From positions 52,387-116,386 of the forward strand of contig NZ_DATBKY010000237.1 of assembly GCF_036555685.1 (NCBI RefSeq): a stretch of DNA of 64,000 bases, in the 5' to 3' direction. Made by a program: the position numbers and the translations under genes. A model generated the notes under the pieces. It saw nothing but the letters and a program-made list of their open reading frames with translations, had not been told where the DNA came from and ran no database searches. Every line of letters starts with the position of its first letter. The first letter of the stretch is position 1. The stretch is from Actinophytocola sp036555685 (GTDB lineage: Bacteria > Actinomycetota > Actinomycetes > Mycobacteriales > Pseudonocardiaceae). Positions 35,215 through 44,230 of the stretch are shown in pieces.

Positions 35215-36228
35215 TCAGGGCACCAGCACCGCTGCGCCGGTGACGCGATCGGCGGCCAGGTCGGCCAGCGCGTGATCGGCCTCGGCGAGCGGGTACACCG
35301 TGGTGGCAACGTGGATCCGATGCCGGGCTGCGAACTCGAGGAAGGCGCGCGCGTCGGCACGGGTGTTCGCGGTGACGCTGCGCACCTGCCGCTCGTAGAA
35401 CAGGTGTCGCCGGTAGTCCAGTGCGGGGACATCGGAGAGGTGGATGCCTGCGATCGCCAGGGTGCCGCCCCGATCGAGCGCCTCGAGCGCGGGCAGGACT
35501 AGCTCTCCCGCGGGCGCGAACAAGATTGCGGAGTCGAGGGGCTCCGGTGGGGCGTCGGCCGGCCCGCCCGCCGATGCGGCACCGAGCGCCAGCGCCAGCG
35601 TCCGGGCGCGCTCGCCGCGCGTCATCACGTGCACGACCGCGCCACGGGCGAGCGCGACCTGCGCGGCGAGATGGGCACTGCCGCCGAACCCGTAGATGCC
35701 CAGCCGGCCGCCGTCCGGCAGCTGCGCTCGCTCCAGTGCGCGGTAGCCGATGATCCCGGCGCACAACAGGGGCGCAAGTTCGACGTCGGTGTAGCCGCCG
35801 GGCAGTCGGTGCACGTACGCCACCGGTGCGGTGAGGAACTCCGCGTATCCGCCGTCGGTGTCCCAACCGGTGTACGTCGAGTTCGGACACAGGTTCTCCG
35901 CGCCCCGTAGGCAGTACCGGCACGTCTCACACGTGCCGCGCAACCACGCGACGCCGACCCGATCGCCCGGACTTATGCGCCCGGCGTCCTCGCCATGTAC
36001 CGCGACCACCTCACCGACCACCTCGTGACCCGGCGTGACATGCTCCCGGTGCACCGGCAGGTCGCCTTCCGCCACGTGCAGGTCGGTGCGGCACACCCCG
36101 CAGGCGAGGACACGGACGAGCACCTCGCCGGGCGGCGGTGTGCGCACCGGTTCGACGGCCATGACGAGCGGGTGCCCGTCGATGGGTCCGGGCTCCTTGA
36201 CGCGCCACACCCGCATCGTCGTGGTCAT
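35215..36228 (-). CDS. zinc-dependent alcohol dehydrogenase
   Basis: The 337-aa protein has the medium-chain zinc ADH layout. The catalytic zinc ligands C46 (GVCRTDLH), H68-E69 (TPGHEV) and the four structural-zinc Cys (C100, C103, C106, C114 in CETCRYCLRGAENLC) are all present. GFGGSAHLAAQVAL is the NAD(P)-binding loop. It would reduce aldehydes or oxidise alcohols; it may feed fatty alcohol to WS/DGAT, which is inference. The start ATG overlaps the stop of the small PLDc_N-like gene by ATGA. Confidence 0.88.
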   Translation of the reverse strand: MTTTMRVWRVKEPGPIDGHPLVMAVEPVRTPPPGEVLVRVLACGVCRTDLHVAEGDLPVHREHVTPGHEVVGEVVAVHGEDAGRISPGDRVGVAWLRGTCETCRYCLRGAENLCPNSTYTGWDTDGGYAEFLTAPVAYVHRLPGGYTDVELAPLLCAGIIGYRALERAQLPDGGRLGIYGFGGSAHLAAQVALARGAVVHVMTRGERARTLALALGAASAGGPADAPPEPLDSAILFAPAGELVLPALEALDRGGTLAIAGIHLSDVPALDYRRHLFYERQVRSVTANTRADARAFLEFAARHRIHVATTVYPLAEADHALADLAADRVTGAAVLVP

Positions 36229-36467
36229 GGCTCCGGGTGCCGCAGCCGCGGCCGGCCCCAGATCAGGTACGCGATCGGACCGACGAAGTTGATCGCGATG
36301 GCGCCTGCCCACAACGGCTTGCGCCCGTTCACCTCCTCGATCGGCCGCCGGGCCAGGTCGATCCACGCGATCGCGGCGAGCCCGACCTGTGCGGTGCACA
36401 TCGCGATGAACGCGACGCGCTGTCCGGTGGTCAGATCGCGCCAGTGTCGCTTCCTCATGACAGTCAT
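36225..36467 (-). CDS. small PLDc_N-type membrane protein
   Basis: The 80-aa protein begins MTVMRKRHWRDLTTGQRVAF, with two transmembrane helices (VAFIAMCTAQVGLAAIAWIDL and LWAGAIAINFVGPIAYLIWGR). The W-x3-I-x2-VGPIAYLIWGR ending is typical of phospholipase-D N-terminal (PLDc_N) small membrane proteins. It leads the ADH gene with ATGA coupling and has paired boxes about 75-110 bp upstream. Confidence 0.8.
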   Translation of the reverse strand: MTVMRKRHWRDLTTGQRVAFIAMCTAQVGLAAIAWIDLARRPIEEVNGRKPLWAGAIAINFVGPIAYLIWGRPRLRHPEP

Positions 36468-36540
36468 CGCTTTCTCCTTTCACCTCCGATGCTTGCCACG
36501 TGACGAGCGGGTAGTCACCGCCGAGTGTCACGTCGGGCTG

Positions 36541-36577
36541 AGGACCTTCGACCAGCCCGATCAGGGACGTCCGCCCG
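36541..36577. promoter_or_regulatory. paired DosR-like boxes between PLDc_N and USP genes
   Basis: AGGACCTTCGACCA (36541-36554) and GGGACGTCCGCCCG (36564-36577) have centres 23 bp apart. They lie 74 bp from the PLDc_N start and 63 bp from the USP start. Confidence 0.55.
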
Positions 36578-36639
36578 GTTTCGGCGGTGTGACCGGCTGA
36601 TGTGATGAAGCCGGTGGAACGGGACTTGAGGAGGCAGCG

Positions 36640-37593
36640 ATGGCGAATCCGGTCAGCGAACACCCGATCGTGGTGGGCGTCGACGGATCACCGGCCGCGT
36701 GGCGAGCGGGAGCATGGGCTGCCGCGGAGGCGGCCCGCGCGCACGTGCCGCTGCGCCTAGTGCATTGCTGCGCGCTCGCGGTCGTGCGGCAGCCGAGGCA
36801 CCTGCCGCCACCGCCCGCATACCGCACCGCGGTGCTCGCGCAGGGGCGACACTGGCTGAACGACGCCGCACGTCGGGTGCGCGCTTGCGCACCCGACGTC
36901 GCGCTGAGCACCGACATGCGTGCCGGACTGCCCGCCGACGTCCTGATCGACGAGTCGCGTACGGCGAGCTTGGTGGTCGTCGGTTCCCGGGGCACGGGTG
37001 GGTTCCGGGAGCTGCTGCTCGGGTCCGTCGCCGTGGCGCTGGCCGCGCATGGGCACTGTCCCGTCATCGTGCACCGGGGAACCGATGCGGACGGGCAGGC
37101 CGAGGACGTTCGGCCGGTCGTCGTCGGTGTCGACGGGTCACCGCTCAGCGATGCGGCTGTCGGGTTCGCGTTCGAGGAAGCCGCGGCCAGACGAGCCCCG
37201 CTCGTGGCGGTGCACACCTGGCTGGACGTGAACACCGCCGGCATGTGGGCCGGCCTGCCCACGATGATCGACTGGCCGACCGTCCAAGCCGACGAGGAGT
37301 GCGTGCTCACACAGAAACTCGCGCGGTGGCAGAAGGAGTACGAGACGGTGCCGGTCCGGACAGTCGTGCTGCGGGATCGCCCGGAACACGCCCTGCAGGC
37401 ACGCTCCGCACACGCCCAACTTGTCGTTGTGGGTTCGCGAGGTCGGGGGAGCCTTGCCGCACTGGGTCTCGGCTCGGTGAGCAACGCGCTGCTGCACACG
37501 GCCCGCTGCCCGGTGGCCGTCGTCCGCCCCGAGTCCGGCGCAGTGCATCACCTCGGACACAACCTCCGGCCGGGCGCGTTCCCGGCCGCCTGA
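36640..37593 (+). CDS. universal stress protein, tandem USP domains
   Basis: The 317-aa protein opens HPIVVGVDGSPAAWRAGAWAA. Both USP domains (about 8-148 and 155-305) keep the ATP loop (GSRGTGGFRELLLGS and GSRGRGSLAALGLGS). It is a paralogue of the USP at 4215, sharing QGRHWLN, DVALSTD and AHGHCPV. GAGGAGG precedes the ATG. It is followed after 20 bp by the aldolase with its own CAGGAGG, so these two form an operon. Confidence 0.92.
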   Translation: MANPVSEHPIVVGVDGSPAAWRAGAWAAAEAARAHVPLRLVHCCALAVVRQPRHLPPPPAYRTAVLAQGRHWLNDAARRVRACAPDVALSTDMRAGLPADVLIDESRTASLVVVGSRGTGGFRELLLGSVAVALAAHGHCPVIVHRGTDADGQAEDVRPVVVGVDGSPLSDAAVGFAFEEAAARRAPLVAVHTWLDVNTAGMWAGLPTMIDWPTVQADEECVLTQKLARWQKEYETVPVRTVVLRDRPEHALQARSAHAQLVVVGSRGRGSLAALGLGSVSNALLHTARCPVAVVRPESGAVHHLGHNLRPGAFPAA

Positions 37594-37613
37594 TCGAACA
37601 CAGGAGGCACACG

Positions 37614-38513
37614 ATGGCGACACGGACACGGTTGAGCCGGCTCGGGCTGGACACCGGCAAGAAGGCGCGGCTGCACCGCATCCTGCACCAGCACGGGCTG
37701 CGCAACGGCACGGCGCTCTTCCTGCCCTACGACCAGGGCTTCGAGCACGGCCCCCGCGACTTCTTCGCCAACCCCGACTCGAGCGACCCGCGCTACATCG
37801 TCAAGCTCGGCGTCGAGGGCGGGTTCAACGGGATCGTGTTGCAGATCGGCCTGGCCGAGAAATTCTACTGGGACTACGCCGGCGAGATCCCGCTGGTGCT
37901 CAAGCTGAACGGCAAGACCGACATCCCGCCCGACAACGCGGCGCTCTCCCCGGTGCACGCGAGTGTCGCCGACGCCGTTCGCCTCGGCGCCGACGCGGTC
38001 GGCTACACCCTCTACGTGGGCACCCCGGTGCAGGAAAAGGACTTCGCCCAGTACCGGCAGGTCCGTGCCGACGCTCAGGAGCTCGGGATGCCGCTGATCG
38101 TGTGGGCCTACCCGCGCGGCTGGGCCGTGGCGGCCAAGGGCGGCAATGACTCCTTCTACGCGGTCGACTACGCCGCCCGGGTGGCGAGCGAGCTCGGCGC
38201 GGACGTGGTGAAGGTGAACTTCCCGCACCCGGAGAAGAGCGAAGGGGTGGCCGAACAGTACGTCGGCACCGACGTCTCGGCCCAGCAGGCCATCGACGCC
38301 GTCGTCCGGTCGGCGAACCGCACACTCGTCCTGGTGTCCGGTGGAACCAGGGCGGGCGACGAGGTGATGCTGGAAAAGGCGCGCGAGTCGATGGAGGCCG
38401 GTGCGGCGGGCCTGATCTTCGGCCGCAACGTGTGGCAACGCGAGCACGACGAGTCATTGCGTTTCGTCGCGAGCCTGCGGGAGATTCTCGCCAAGTACGA
38501 CGTGGCGCCGTGA
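37614..38513 (+). CDS. class I fructose-bisphosphate aldolase, archaeal type
   Basis: The 299-aa protein is a DhnA/archaeal-type class I aldolase: LFLPYDQGFEHGPRDFF, KLGVEGGFNGIVLQIG, PLVLKLNGKTDIPPDN, and ADVVKVNFPHPEKSEGVAEQYV with the Schiff-base Lys region. The C-terminal VLVSGGTRAGDEVMLEKARESMEAGAAGLIFGRNVWQ is phosphate-binding. It cleaves fructose-1,6-bisphosphate reversibly and would work in sugar synthesis from PEP. It ends 12 bp before the converging sigma-factor gene; GAACGGCCGTTC between them is a short dyad without loop. Confidence 0.9.
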   Translation: MATRTRLSRLGLDTGKKARLHRILHQHGLRNGTALFLPYDQGFEHGPRDFFANPDSSDPRYIVKLGVEGGFNGIVLQIGLAEKFYWDYAGEIPLVLKLNGKTDIPPDNAALSPVHASVADAVRLGADAVGYTLYVGTPVQEKDFAQYRQVRADAQELGMPLIVWAYPRGWAVAAKGGNDSFYAVDYAARVASELGADVVKVNFPHPEKSEGVAEQYVGTDVSAQQAIDAVVRSANRTLVLVSGGTRAGDEVMLEKARESMEAGAAGLIFGRNVWQREHDESLRFVASLREILAKYDVAP

Positions 38514-38525
38514 ACGGCCGTTCGG

Positions 38526-39473
38526 TTACGCGGCACCCTCGTCCGGTTGGCGCTCGCGCCACTGGACGAGGGGATGCCGGCTCTCCGGGCTTCCGAGCTG
38601 TCTCAGTCCTCTGAGGATCAGCTGGCGAGCGCGCTCGCGGCTCGTCCCGAGCTCACCGGCGATCTCCCGAAGGGTGCGCGGCAACCCGGTGTCGAGCCCG
38701 TAGCGCATGGTGATCGCGCGGCCTTCACGCGCCGGCAGATCGGCCACCGCGGCCCGGACATCGGCGATGAGCGCCTGGTGCTCGGCGATCTCTTCGGTCG
38801 GTGGGAGCTCGCAGTCCTCGATGAACTCGCCGAACGGGACGCCGTCGTCGCCCTCGCCGGTGGGCATGTCGAGGCTGATCGTGCTGCGGGCGAACCGGCG
38901 GAGCTCCTCGACCCGCGGCACCGTCGACCCGGTCGCCTCGGCGAGTTCCTCGTCGCCGGGCGCACGGCCGAGGTCGGCGGTGAGCTTGTGATACGCCGCG
39001 TGGACCCTGTTCACCTCCTCCTCGACATGTGCCGGTAGCCGGACGATCCGGTTGTGTGCGGCCCCACGGTCGATGGCCTGGCGGATCCACCACGTCGCAT
39101 ACGTCGAGAACTTGTAGCCCTTCGTGTAGTCGAACTTCTCCACCGCGTGGATGAGCCCGAGGTTGCCTTCCTGGATCGCGTCCAGCAGGGACAGGCGTCC
39201 TCGGTTGTGCTGCCTGGCGACGGCCACCACGAGACGGAGGTTCGCGTTGATCATCCGCCGCATGGCGAGCCGGGCATCCTCGGCGAGGTACTCGAGGTCG
39301 CGGCGCGACCGTGGCGAGCCCCGGACCAGCAAGGCCTCCGCGTACACGCCCGCCTCGATTCGCCTCGCCAGGTCGACTTCCTGCTCAGCCGTCAGCAGGG
39401 GGATCGCGCCGATCTGGTTGAGGTAAACCCGAACCAGATCGCCTTCTTCGAAGCCGGCTGTCGTCGTGGTCAT
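38526..39473 (-). CDS. sigma-70 family RNA polymerase sigma factor (group 2)
   Basis: The 315-aa protein begins MTTTTAGFEEGDLVRVYLNQIG. It has sigma regions 1.2 and 2 (LRLVVAVARQHN..., DAIQEGNLGLIHAVEKFDYTKGYKFSTYATWWIRQAI), region 3 and region 4 (RTLREIAGELGTSRERARQLIL helix-turn-helix). It lacks region 1.1 and the N-terminal acid stretch, so it is a SigB/HrdB-like alternative sigma. The ATG at 39473 is chosen; a longer frame to 40199 is antisense of porG. It is divergent from the Por operon and shares its paired DosR-like boxes. Confidence 0.92.
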   Translation of the reverse strand: MTTTTAGFEEGDLVRVYLNQIGAIPLLTAEQEVDLARRIEAGVYAEALLVRGSPRSRRDLEYLAEDARLAMRRMINANLRLVVAVARQHNRGRLSLLDAIQEGNLGLIHAVEKFDYTKGYKFSTYATWWIRQAIDRGAAHNRIVRLPAHVEEEVNRVHAAYHKLTADLGRAPGDEELAEATGSTVPRVEELRRFARSTISLDMPTGEGDDGVPFGEFIEDCELPPTEEIAEHQALIADVRAAVADLPAREGRAITMRYGLDTGLPRTLREIAGELGTSRERARQLILRGLRQLGSPESRHPLVQWRERQPDEGAA

Positions 39474-39586
39474 GGCACTACCTCCGCATCGTCCAGTCGA
39501 GCGCCGTACCCGGCCCCGGGTCCAGTGGCGTAAGACCCTGCGCGACGAGGACTCCGTGCCCGGATCGGCGGCGGTTGCCCGGTGTC

Positions 39587-39622
39587 GTGTCCTTCGACCA
39601 CCCGGCACGGGACCTTCCGCAC
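39587..39622. promoter_or_regulatory. paired DosR-like boxes between sigma factor and Por operon
   Basis: GTGTCCTTCGACCA (39587-39600) and GGGACCTTCCGCAC (39609-39622) have centres 22 bp apart. Each has one strong half-site. The second ends 62 bp before porG. Confidence 0.5.
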
Positions 39623-39684
39623 TGACCACCACGGACTGTGGCTGTCTACAACGGAGTAGAAGCATTTGAAAGGGATGAGATCGG

Positions 39685-40260
39685 ATGTTCGAGGTGCGGG
39701 TGCACGGCCGCGGCGGGCAGGGGGTCGTCACCGCCGCGGAGCTGCTGTCGATCGCGGCTTTTCTCGAAGGCCGCCACGCCCAGGCGTTCCCCAGCTTCGG
39801 CTCGGAGCGGACCGGAGCGCCGGTCGTGGCGTACTGCCGGATCGACGATCGGGAGATCCGCACGCGAGAGCCCATCGTCGCGCCGGACGCGCTGATCGTC
39901 CAGGACCCGACCCTGCTCGGGCAGGTCCCGGTGTTCGACGGGCTGCGGGACGACGGCTTCGTGGTGGTGAACTCCGGCAGGCGGATCGAGAACCTCGACC
40001 TGCCGCGGATCGCCCACCGGCCGGGGCGATGGATCAGCGTGCCCGGAACCGAACTCGCCCGCAAGATCGTCGGCAGGCCGGTGCCGAACGCGGCACTGCT
40101 CGGTGCGTTCGCCGCCGTGAGCGGGGTTGTGTCGCTGGACTCGGTGATCACGGCGGTTCTCCAGCGGTTCACCGGCACGGTGGCCGCCGCGAACGCCACG
40201 GCGGCGCGGACCGCGTACCAGGTCGCACGTATCGAGATCGAGGAGCTCGAGCATGCTTAG
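39685..40260 (+). CDS. porG: 2-oxoacid:ferredoxin oxidoreductase gamma subunit
   Basis: The 191-aa protein is a POR gamma domain: MFEVRVHGRGGQGVVTAAELL and FPSFGSERTGAPVVAYCRI, EIRTREPIVAPDALIVQDPTLL. It binds CoA-linked parts of the pyruvate:ferredoxin oxidoreductase. An AAGGGATG site precedes the ATG. The stop overlaps the alpha gene by 8 bp. The symbol is used by family; pyruvate as substrate is probable but not proved by sequence. Confidence 0.9.
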   Translation: MFEVRVHGRGGQGVVTAAELLSIAAFLEGRHAQAFPSFGSERTGAPVVAYCRIDDREIRTREPIVAPDALIVQDPTLLGQVPVFDGLRDDGFVVVNSGRRIENLDLPRIAHRPGRWISVPGTELARKIVGRPVPNAALLGAFAAVSGVVSLDSVITAVLQRFTGTVAAANATAARTAYQVARIEIEELEHA

Positions 40261-41518
40261 CCAGATCGAGGGCTCCCGCGGTGTCGCCGAAGCGGTCGCG
40301 CGATGCCGGCCCGAGGTCGTCAGCGCGTACCCCATCTCGCCGCAGACGCACATCGTCGAGGCGCTCAGCGCGCTGGTGAAGGCCGGCCGGCTCAGCCCGT
40401 GCGAGTACCTCAACGTCGAGTCCGAGTTCGCCGCGATGTCCGTCGCGATCGGCGCGTCGGCGGCCGGCGCCCGCACGTACACGGCCACGGCGAGCCAGGG
40501 CCTGCTGTACATGGCGGAGGCCTTGTACAACGCCTCCGGTCTCGGCCTGCCGATCGTCATGACCGTGGCCAACCGCGCGATCGGCGCCCCGATAAACATC
40601 TGGAACGACCACAGCGACTCGCTGTCCCAACGGGACAGCGGCTGGATCCAGCTGTACGCGCAGGACAACCAGGAGGCGCTCGACCTGCATATCCAGGCGT
40701 TCCGGCTTGCCGAGGAGCTGTCCACGCCGGTCATGGTGTGCATGGACGGGTTCGTCCTCACCCACGCATTCGAACGCCTCGACGTACCGGAGGCGGCGCG
40801 GGTGGACGCGTTCCTGCCGCCGTACGAGCCGCGGCAGGTCCTCGACCCCGCGGATCCGGTGTCGATGGGCGCGATGGTCGGCCCGGACGCCTACACCGAG
40901 GTCCGCTACCTGTCACACGAGAAGCACCTGCGCGCGCTGGAGATCATCCCGCGGTTGCGTGCGGAGTTCACGGCCGTGTTCGGCCGGGACTCCGGTGGAT
41001 TGGTGCGGCCCTACCGCCACGATGACGCCGGCATCCTGGTCATCGCCATGGGTTCTGTTCTGGGCACCCTGGAGGACACGGTCGACGAGCTCCGTGGCGA
41101 CGGCATGCGGGTCGGCGCCGTGGGCCTCACGTCGTTCCGGCCGTTCCCCGCCGACGCGCTGCGGGCAGCCGTCGGTCCGGCGGCGCGGGTGGTGGTGGTG
41201 GAGCGCGCGCTCGGAGTGGGCAGCTGTGGAATCGTCACTCCCGAGGTGCGCGCCGCCCTGGCCGGGCTCCCCGTGGAGGTGCACACCGTGTTCGCCGGAC
41301 TCGGCGGGCGGCCGATCACCAAGGCGTCCCTGCGGGCGCTGCTGGCCGACGCGGCCGCGGGAACGCTGGAACCGACGCGGTTCCTCGATCTGCGCACTGA
41401 TCTCGTGGCACAGGAGTTGCGGCGGATGCGTCGGGTCAGGCGCTCCGGACCGATCGCCGAGAACCTGCTCCGCGATCTCCATCAAGGCGTGCCCTCCGAC
41501 GTCGCCGCTGAGAGCTGA
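40253..41518 (+). CDS. porA: 2-oxoacid:ferredoxin oxidoreductase alpha subunit
   Basis: The 421-aa protein is the POR alpha/pyrimidine-binding chain: EGSRGVAEAVARCRPEVVSAYPISPQTHIVEALS, with NVESEFAAMSVAIGASAAGARTYTATASQGLLYMAEALYNASGLGLPIVMTVANRA. The GAPINIWNDHSDSL stretch is typical of pyruvate-type enzymes. It works with PorG, PorB and the FeS/FAD subunit. The operon order G-A-B-D' is kept. Confidence 0.92.
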   Translation: MLSQIEGSRGVAEAVARCRPEVVSAYPISPQTHIVEALSALVKAGRLSPCEYLNVESEFAAMSVAIGASAAGARTYTATASQGLLYMAEALYNASGLGLPIVMTVANRAIGAPINIWNDHSDSLSQRDSGWIQLYAQDNQEALDLHIQAFRLAEELSTPVMVCMDGFVLTHAFERLDVPEAARVDAFLPPYEPRQVLDPADPVSMGAMVGPDAYTEVRYLSHEKHLRALEIIPRLRAEFTAVFGRDSGGLVRPYRHDDAGILVIAMGSVLGTLEDTVDELRGDGMRVGAVGLTSFRPFPADALRAAVGPAARVVVVERALGVGSCGIVTPEVRAALAGLPVEVHTVFAGLGGRPITKASLRALLADAAAGTLEPTRFLDLRTDLVAQELRRMRRVRRSGPIAENLLRDLHQGVPSDVAAES

Positions 41519-41529
41519 GGACCGACGAC

Positions 41530-42534
41530 ATGCCCGCACAGAAGATCAAATTCTACCAGACCGGCAGCCACGTGGTGGGCAACCGGCTGCTCGCGCCGGA
41601 GCAGCGGTCGGTGCAGGCGGACGGCAACCGCGCGAACTCGCTGACCTGTGGTCACCGCGCCTGCCAGGGCTGCGGCGAGGCGCTCGGTGCCCGCTACGCC
41701 ATCGACGCGGCGATGCGCGCCACCGGGCGGCAGCTGGTCGCCGTCAACGCCACCGGCTGCCTGGAGGTGTTCTCCACGCCCTATCCGGAGACCTCGTGGC
41801 AGGTGCCGTGGATCCACTCGCTGTTCGGCAACGCTCCCGCGGTCGCGGCCGGGGTCGCGGCCGCCATGAAGGTGAAGGGCCGCACCGATGTCCGGGTGGT
41901 CGGGCAGGGCGGCGACGGCGGCACGGTCGACATCGGCTTCGCCTGCCTGTCCGGGATGTTCGAGCGCAACGACGACGTGCTGTTCATCTGCTATGACAAC
42001 GAGGGCTACATGAACACCGGCGTGCAACGCTCCGGCTCCACCCCGGCGGCGGCCCGCACGGCGACGACCCAGGCCGTGGGCGAACGTCCCGGCAACGCCT
42101 TCGGGCAGGGCAAGAACGTCCCCGCGATCGCGATGGCCCACGAGATCCCATACGTGGCGACCGCGACGGTCGCCGAGCTACGCGACCTCGAATACAAGGT
42201 GACCCGGGCCATGACGTTCCATGGCGCCCGCTACATCCACGTCCTCGTGCCATGCCCGCTCGGCTGGGCCAGCGCGGCGGCCAACACGATCCGGCTCGCC
42301 CGGCTCGCCAAGGAAAGCGGCCTGTTCCCGGTGTTCGAGGCCGAGCACGGCGAGATCGTCGACGTGTCGCCCATACGCAAACGGGTACCGGTGGACGAAT
42401 ACCTGAAGCTGCAGGGCCGCTACGCCCACCTGTTCGGCGAGCACCCGGACACCGGCGTCATCGCGCGCATCCAGGCCGGCGCCGATCGCAACATCCGCAA
42501 GTACGGCCTGCTCGACACGCACGAGGTGCCCTGA
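41530..42534 (+). CDS. porB: 2-oxoacid:ferredoxin oxidoreductase beta subunit
   Basis: The 334-aa protein is the TPP-binding beta chain: Cys ligands C40, C45 and C48 in LTCGHRACQGCGEALGA for a [4Fe-4S] cluster, ATGCLEVF, and the TPP motif VGQGGDGGTVDIGFACL ... YDNEGYMNTGVQRSG. The protein matches the PorB size. Ordering with alpha and gamma gives a full heterotrimer. The stop overlaps the next start (TGATG). Confidence 0.92.
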   Translation: MPAQKIKFYQTGSHVVGNRLLAPEQRSVQADGNRANSLTCGHRACQGCGEALGARYAIDAAMRATGRQLVAVNATGCLEVFSTPYPETSWQVPWIHSLFGNAPAVAAGVAAAMKVKGRTDVRVVGQGGDGGTVDIGFACLSGMFERNDDVLFICYDNEGYMNTGVQRSGSTPAAARTATTQAVGERPGNAFGQGKNVPAIAMAHEIPYVATATVAELRDLEYKVTRAMTFHGARYIHVLVPCPLGWASAAANTIRLARLAKESGLFPVFEAEHGEIVDVSPIRKRVPVDEYLKLQGRYAHLFGEHPDTGVIARIQAGADRNIRKYGLLDTHEVP

Positions 42535-44153
42535 TGGACAAGCCGTTCGCGATCACGCTGGGCGTCGGGTCCAGCCTCGCCAACAAGACCGGTACCTGGC
42601 GCACCGAGCGGCCTGTTTACCGAAACCTGCTCGCGCCCTGCAACAACGCCTGCCCGGCGGGCGAGAACGTGCAGAGCTGGCTCTACGACGCGGAGGAAGG
42701 CCGTTACGAGAAGGCGTGGCGCACGCTCGTCGCCGACAACCCCTTCCCGGCCGTCATGGGCCGGGTCTGCTACCGGCCGTGCGAGACCGCCTGCAGCCGC
42801 GGGCAGCTCGACGAGGCGGTCGGCATCAACTCCGTCGAACGCTTCCTCGGCGACGAGGCCATCCGTCAGAAGTGGACGGTCGAGGTGGCAGCGGTGCCGT
42901 CCCGCAAGCGGGTGCTCGTGGTCGGCGCCGGGCCGTCCGGCCTGTCCGCCGCGTACCACCTGACGTTGCTTGGTCATGACGTCACGATCCGCGACTCCGG
43001 TCGTGAACCCGGTGGCATGATGCGCTACGGGATCCCGGCCTACCGCCTGCCCCGCGACGTGCTCGACGCCGAGATCGCCCGCGTCCTCGCCCTCGGCGTC
43101 ACGCTCGAGCGGGAGTCCACGGTCACCGACGTGGTCGCCGCGCTGGAGGAGTTCGACGCCGTGTTCCTCGCCGTCGGGGCGCACATCGGGCGGCGTGCCT
43201 ACATCCCGGCCGGGGACGGAGCGCGGATTCTCGACGCGATCACCCTGCTGCGCGACATGGCCGGGAACGAGGCGCCCGTGCTGGGCCGCCGGGTGGCGGT
43301 GTACGGCGGCGGGAACACCGCGGTGGACGCGGCGCGCACCGCCAAGCGCCTTGGCGCCACGGACGCCGTAGTCGTCTATCGCCGCACCCGCGAGCGGATG
43401 CCGGCGCACGACGTGGAGGTGGCGGAGGCGCTGGCGGAAGGCGTGACGATCCGGTGGCTGTCCACCATCACCCATGCAGGGGAGGACAGCATCACCGTGG
43501 AGAAGATGCGCCTCGACGAACAGGGTTTCCCACAGCCGACCGGTGAGTTCGAGGAGCTCGGCACGGACGCGCTGGTGCTCGCGATAGGGCAGAACGCGGA
43601 CCTGTCACTGTTGTCCGCGGTCGACGGTATCGAGACCGAGGACGGGGTCGTGCGGGTCGGACCCGACCTCATGACCGGACACCCGGGTGTATTCGCCGGT
43701 GGTGACATGGTCCCGGCCGAGCGCACCGTCACCGTCGCCGTCGGCCATGGCAAGCGCGCGGCGCGGGCGATCGATGCGTGGCTGCGTGGTGAGACCCACG
43801 CCGAGCCGGCGAAGCCGGCGGTCGCCACGTTCGCCGGGCTGAACACGTGGTACTACTCGGACGCACCGGCGACCGTGCGGCCGACGCTGGACGCCGCGCG
43901 GCGCGTCGGCACCTTCGACGAGGTCGTCGGCGGGCTCGACGAGTCGACCGCCCTGTTCGAGGCACGCCGGTGCCTGTCCTGCGGGAACTGCTTCGAATGC
44001 GACAACTGCTACGGCGTGTGCCCGGACAACGCGGTGATCAAGCTCGGTCCGGGTGATCGATACGCGATCGACTACGACTACTGCAAGGGCTGTGGCCTGT
44101 GCGTCGCCGAGTGCCCGAGCGGCGCCATCACCATGGAACCGGAACAGACCTGA
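42534..44153 (+). CDS. GltD-like FAD/NAD(P) oxidoreductase fused to PorD-type 2[4Fe-4S] ferredoxin
   Basis: The 539-aa protein has an N-terminal Fer4_20-like part (CNNACPAGENVQSWLYD, CYRPCETACSRGQ), a glutamate-synthase small-subunit core with FAD site VVGAGPSGLSAAYHL and NAD(P) site YGGGNTAVDAARTA, then AIGQNADLSLL and GGDMVPAERTVTVAVGHGKRAA. The C-terminus (about 480-539) has two 4Fe-4S motifs (CLSCGNCFECDNCYGVCP and CKGCGLCVAECP). It can pass electrons between NAD(P)H and the Por ferredoxin centre, so the operon couples 2-oxoacid oxidation to NAD(P). The fusion is unusual for actinomycetes. Confidence 0.9.
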   Translation: MDKPFAITLGVGSSLANKTGTWRTERPVYRNLLAPCNNACPAGENVQSWLYDAEEGRYEKAWRTLVADNPFPAVMGRVCYRPCETACSRGQLDEAVGINSVERFLGDEAIRQKWTVEVAAVPSRKRVLVVGAGPSGLSAAYHLTLLGHDVTIRDSGREPGGMMRYGIPAYRLPRDVLDAEIARVLALGVTLERESTVTDVVAALEEFDAVFLAVGAHIGRRAYIPAGDGARILDAITLLRDMAGNEAPVLGRRVAVYGGGNTAVDAARTAKRLGATDAVVVYRRTRERMPAHDVEVAEALAEGVTIRWLSTITHAGEDSITVEKMRLDEQGFPQPTGEFEELGTDALVLAIGQNADLSLLSAVDGIETEDGVVRVGPDLMTGHPGVFAGGDMVPAERTVTVAVGHGKRAARAIDAWLRGETHAEPAKPAVATFAGLNTWYYSDAPATVRPTLDAARRVGTFDEVVGGLDESTALFEARRCLSCGNCFECDNCYGVCPDNAVIKLGPGDRYAIDYDYCKGCGLCVAECPSGAITMEPEQT

Positions 44154-44159
44154 GACGCA

Positions 44160-44173
44160 GGGCCGGAAGTCCC
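44160..44173. promoter_or_regulatory. DosR-like box upstream of lipoprotein gene
   Basis: GGGCCGGAAGTCCC has a perfect GTCCC half-site and a four-of-five first half (GGGCC). It lies 58 bp before the lipoprotein start. Confidence 0.55.
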
Positions 44174-44230
44174 TGCCGGCGGCGACGAACGCCACTGTGT
44201 GCCCGCACGAGACGGGAACACCGTTGAAGT

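Noticed and set aside
38512..38523. GAACGGCCGTTC as a terminator between aldolase and sigma gene
   Set aside because: A 12-bp dyad with no loop and no T-tract is not a credible hairpin terminator.
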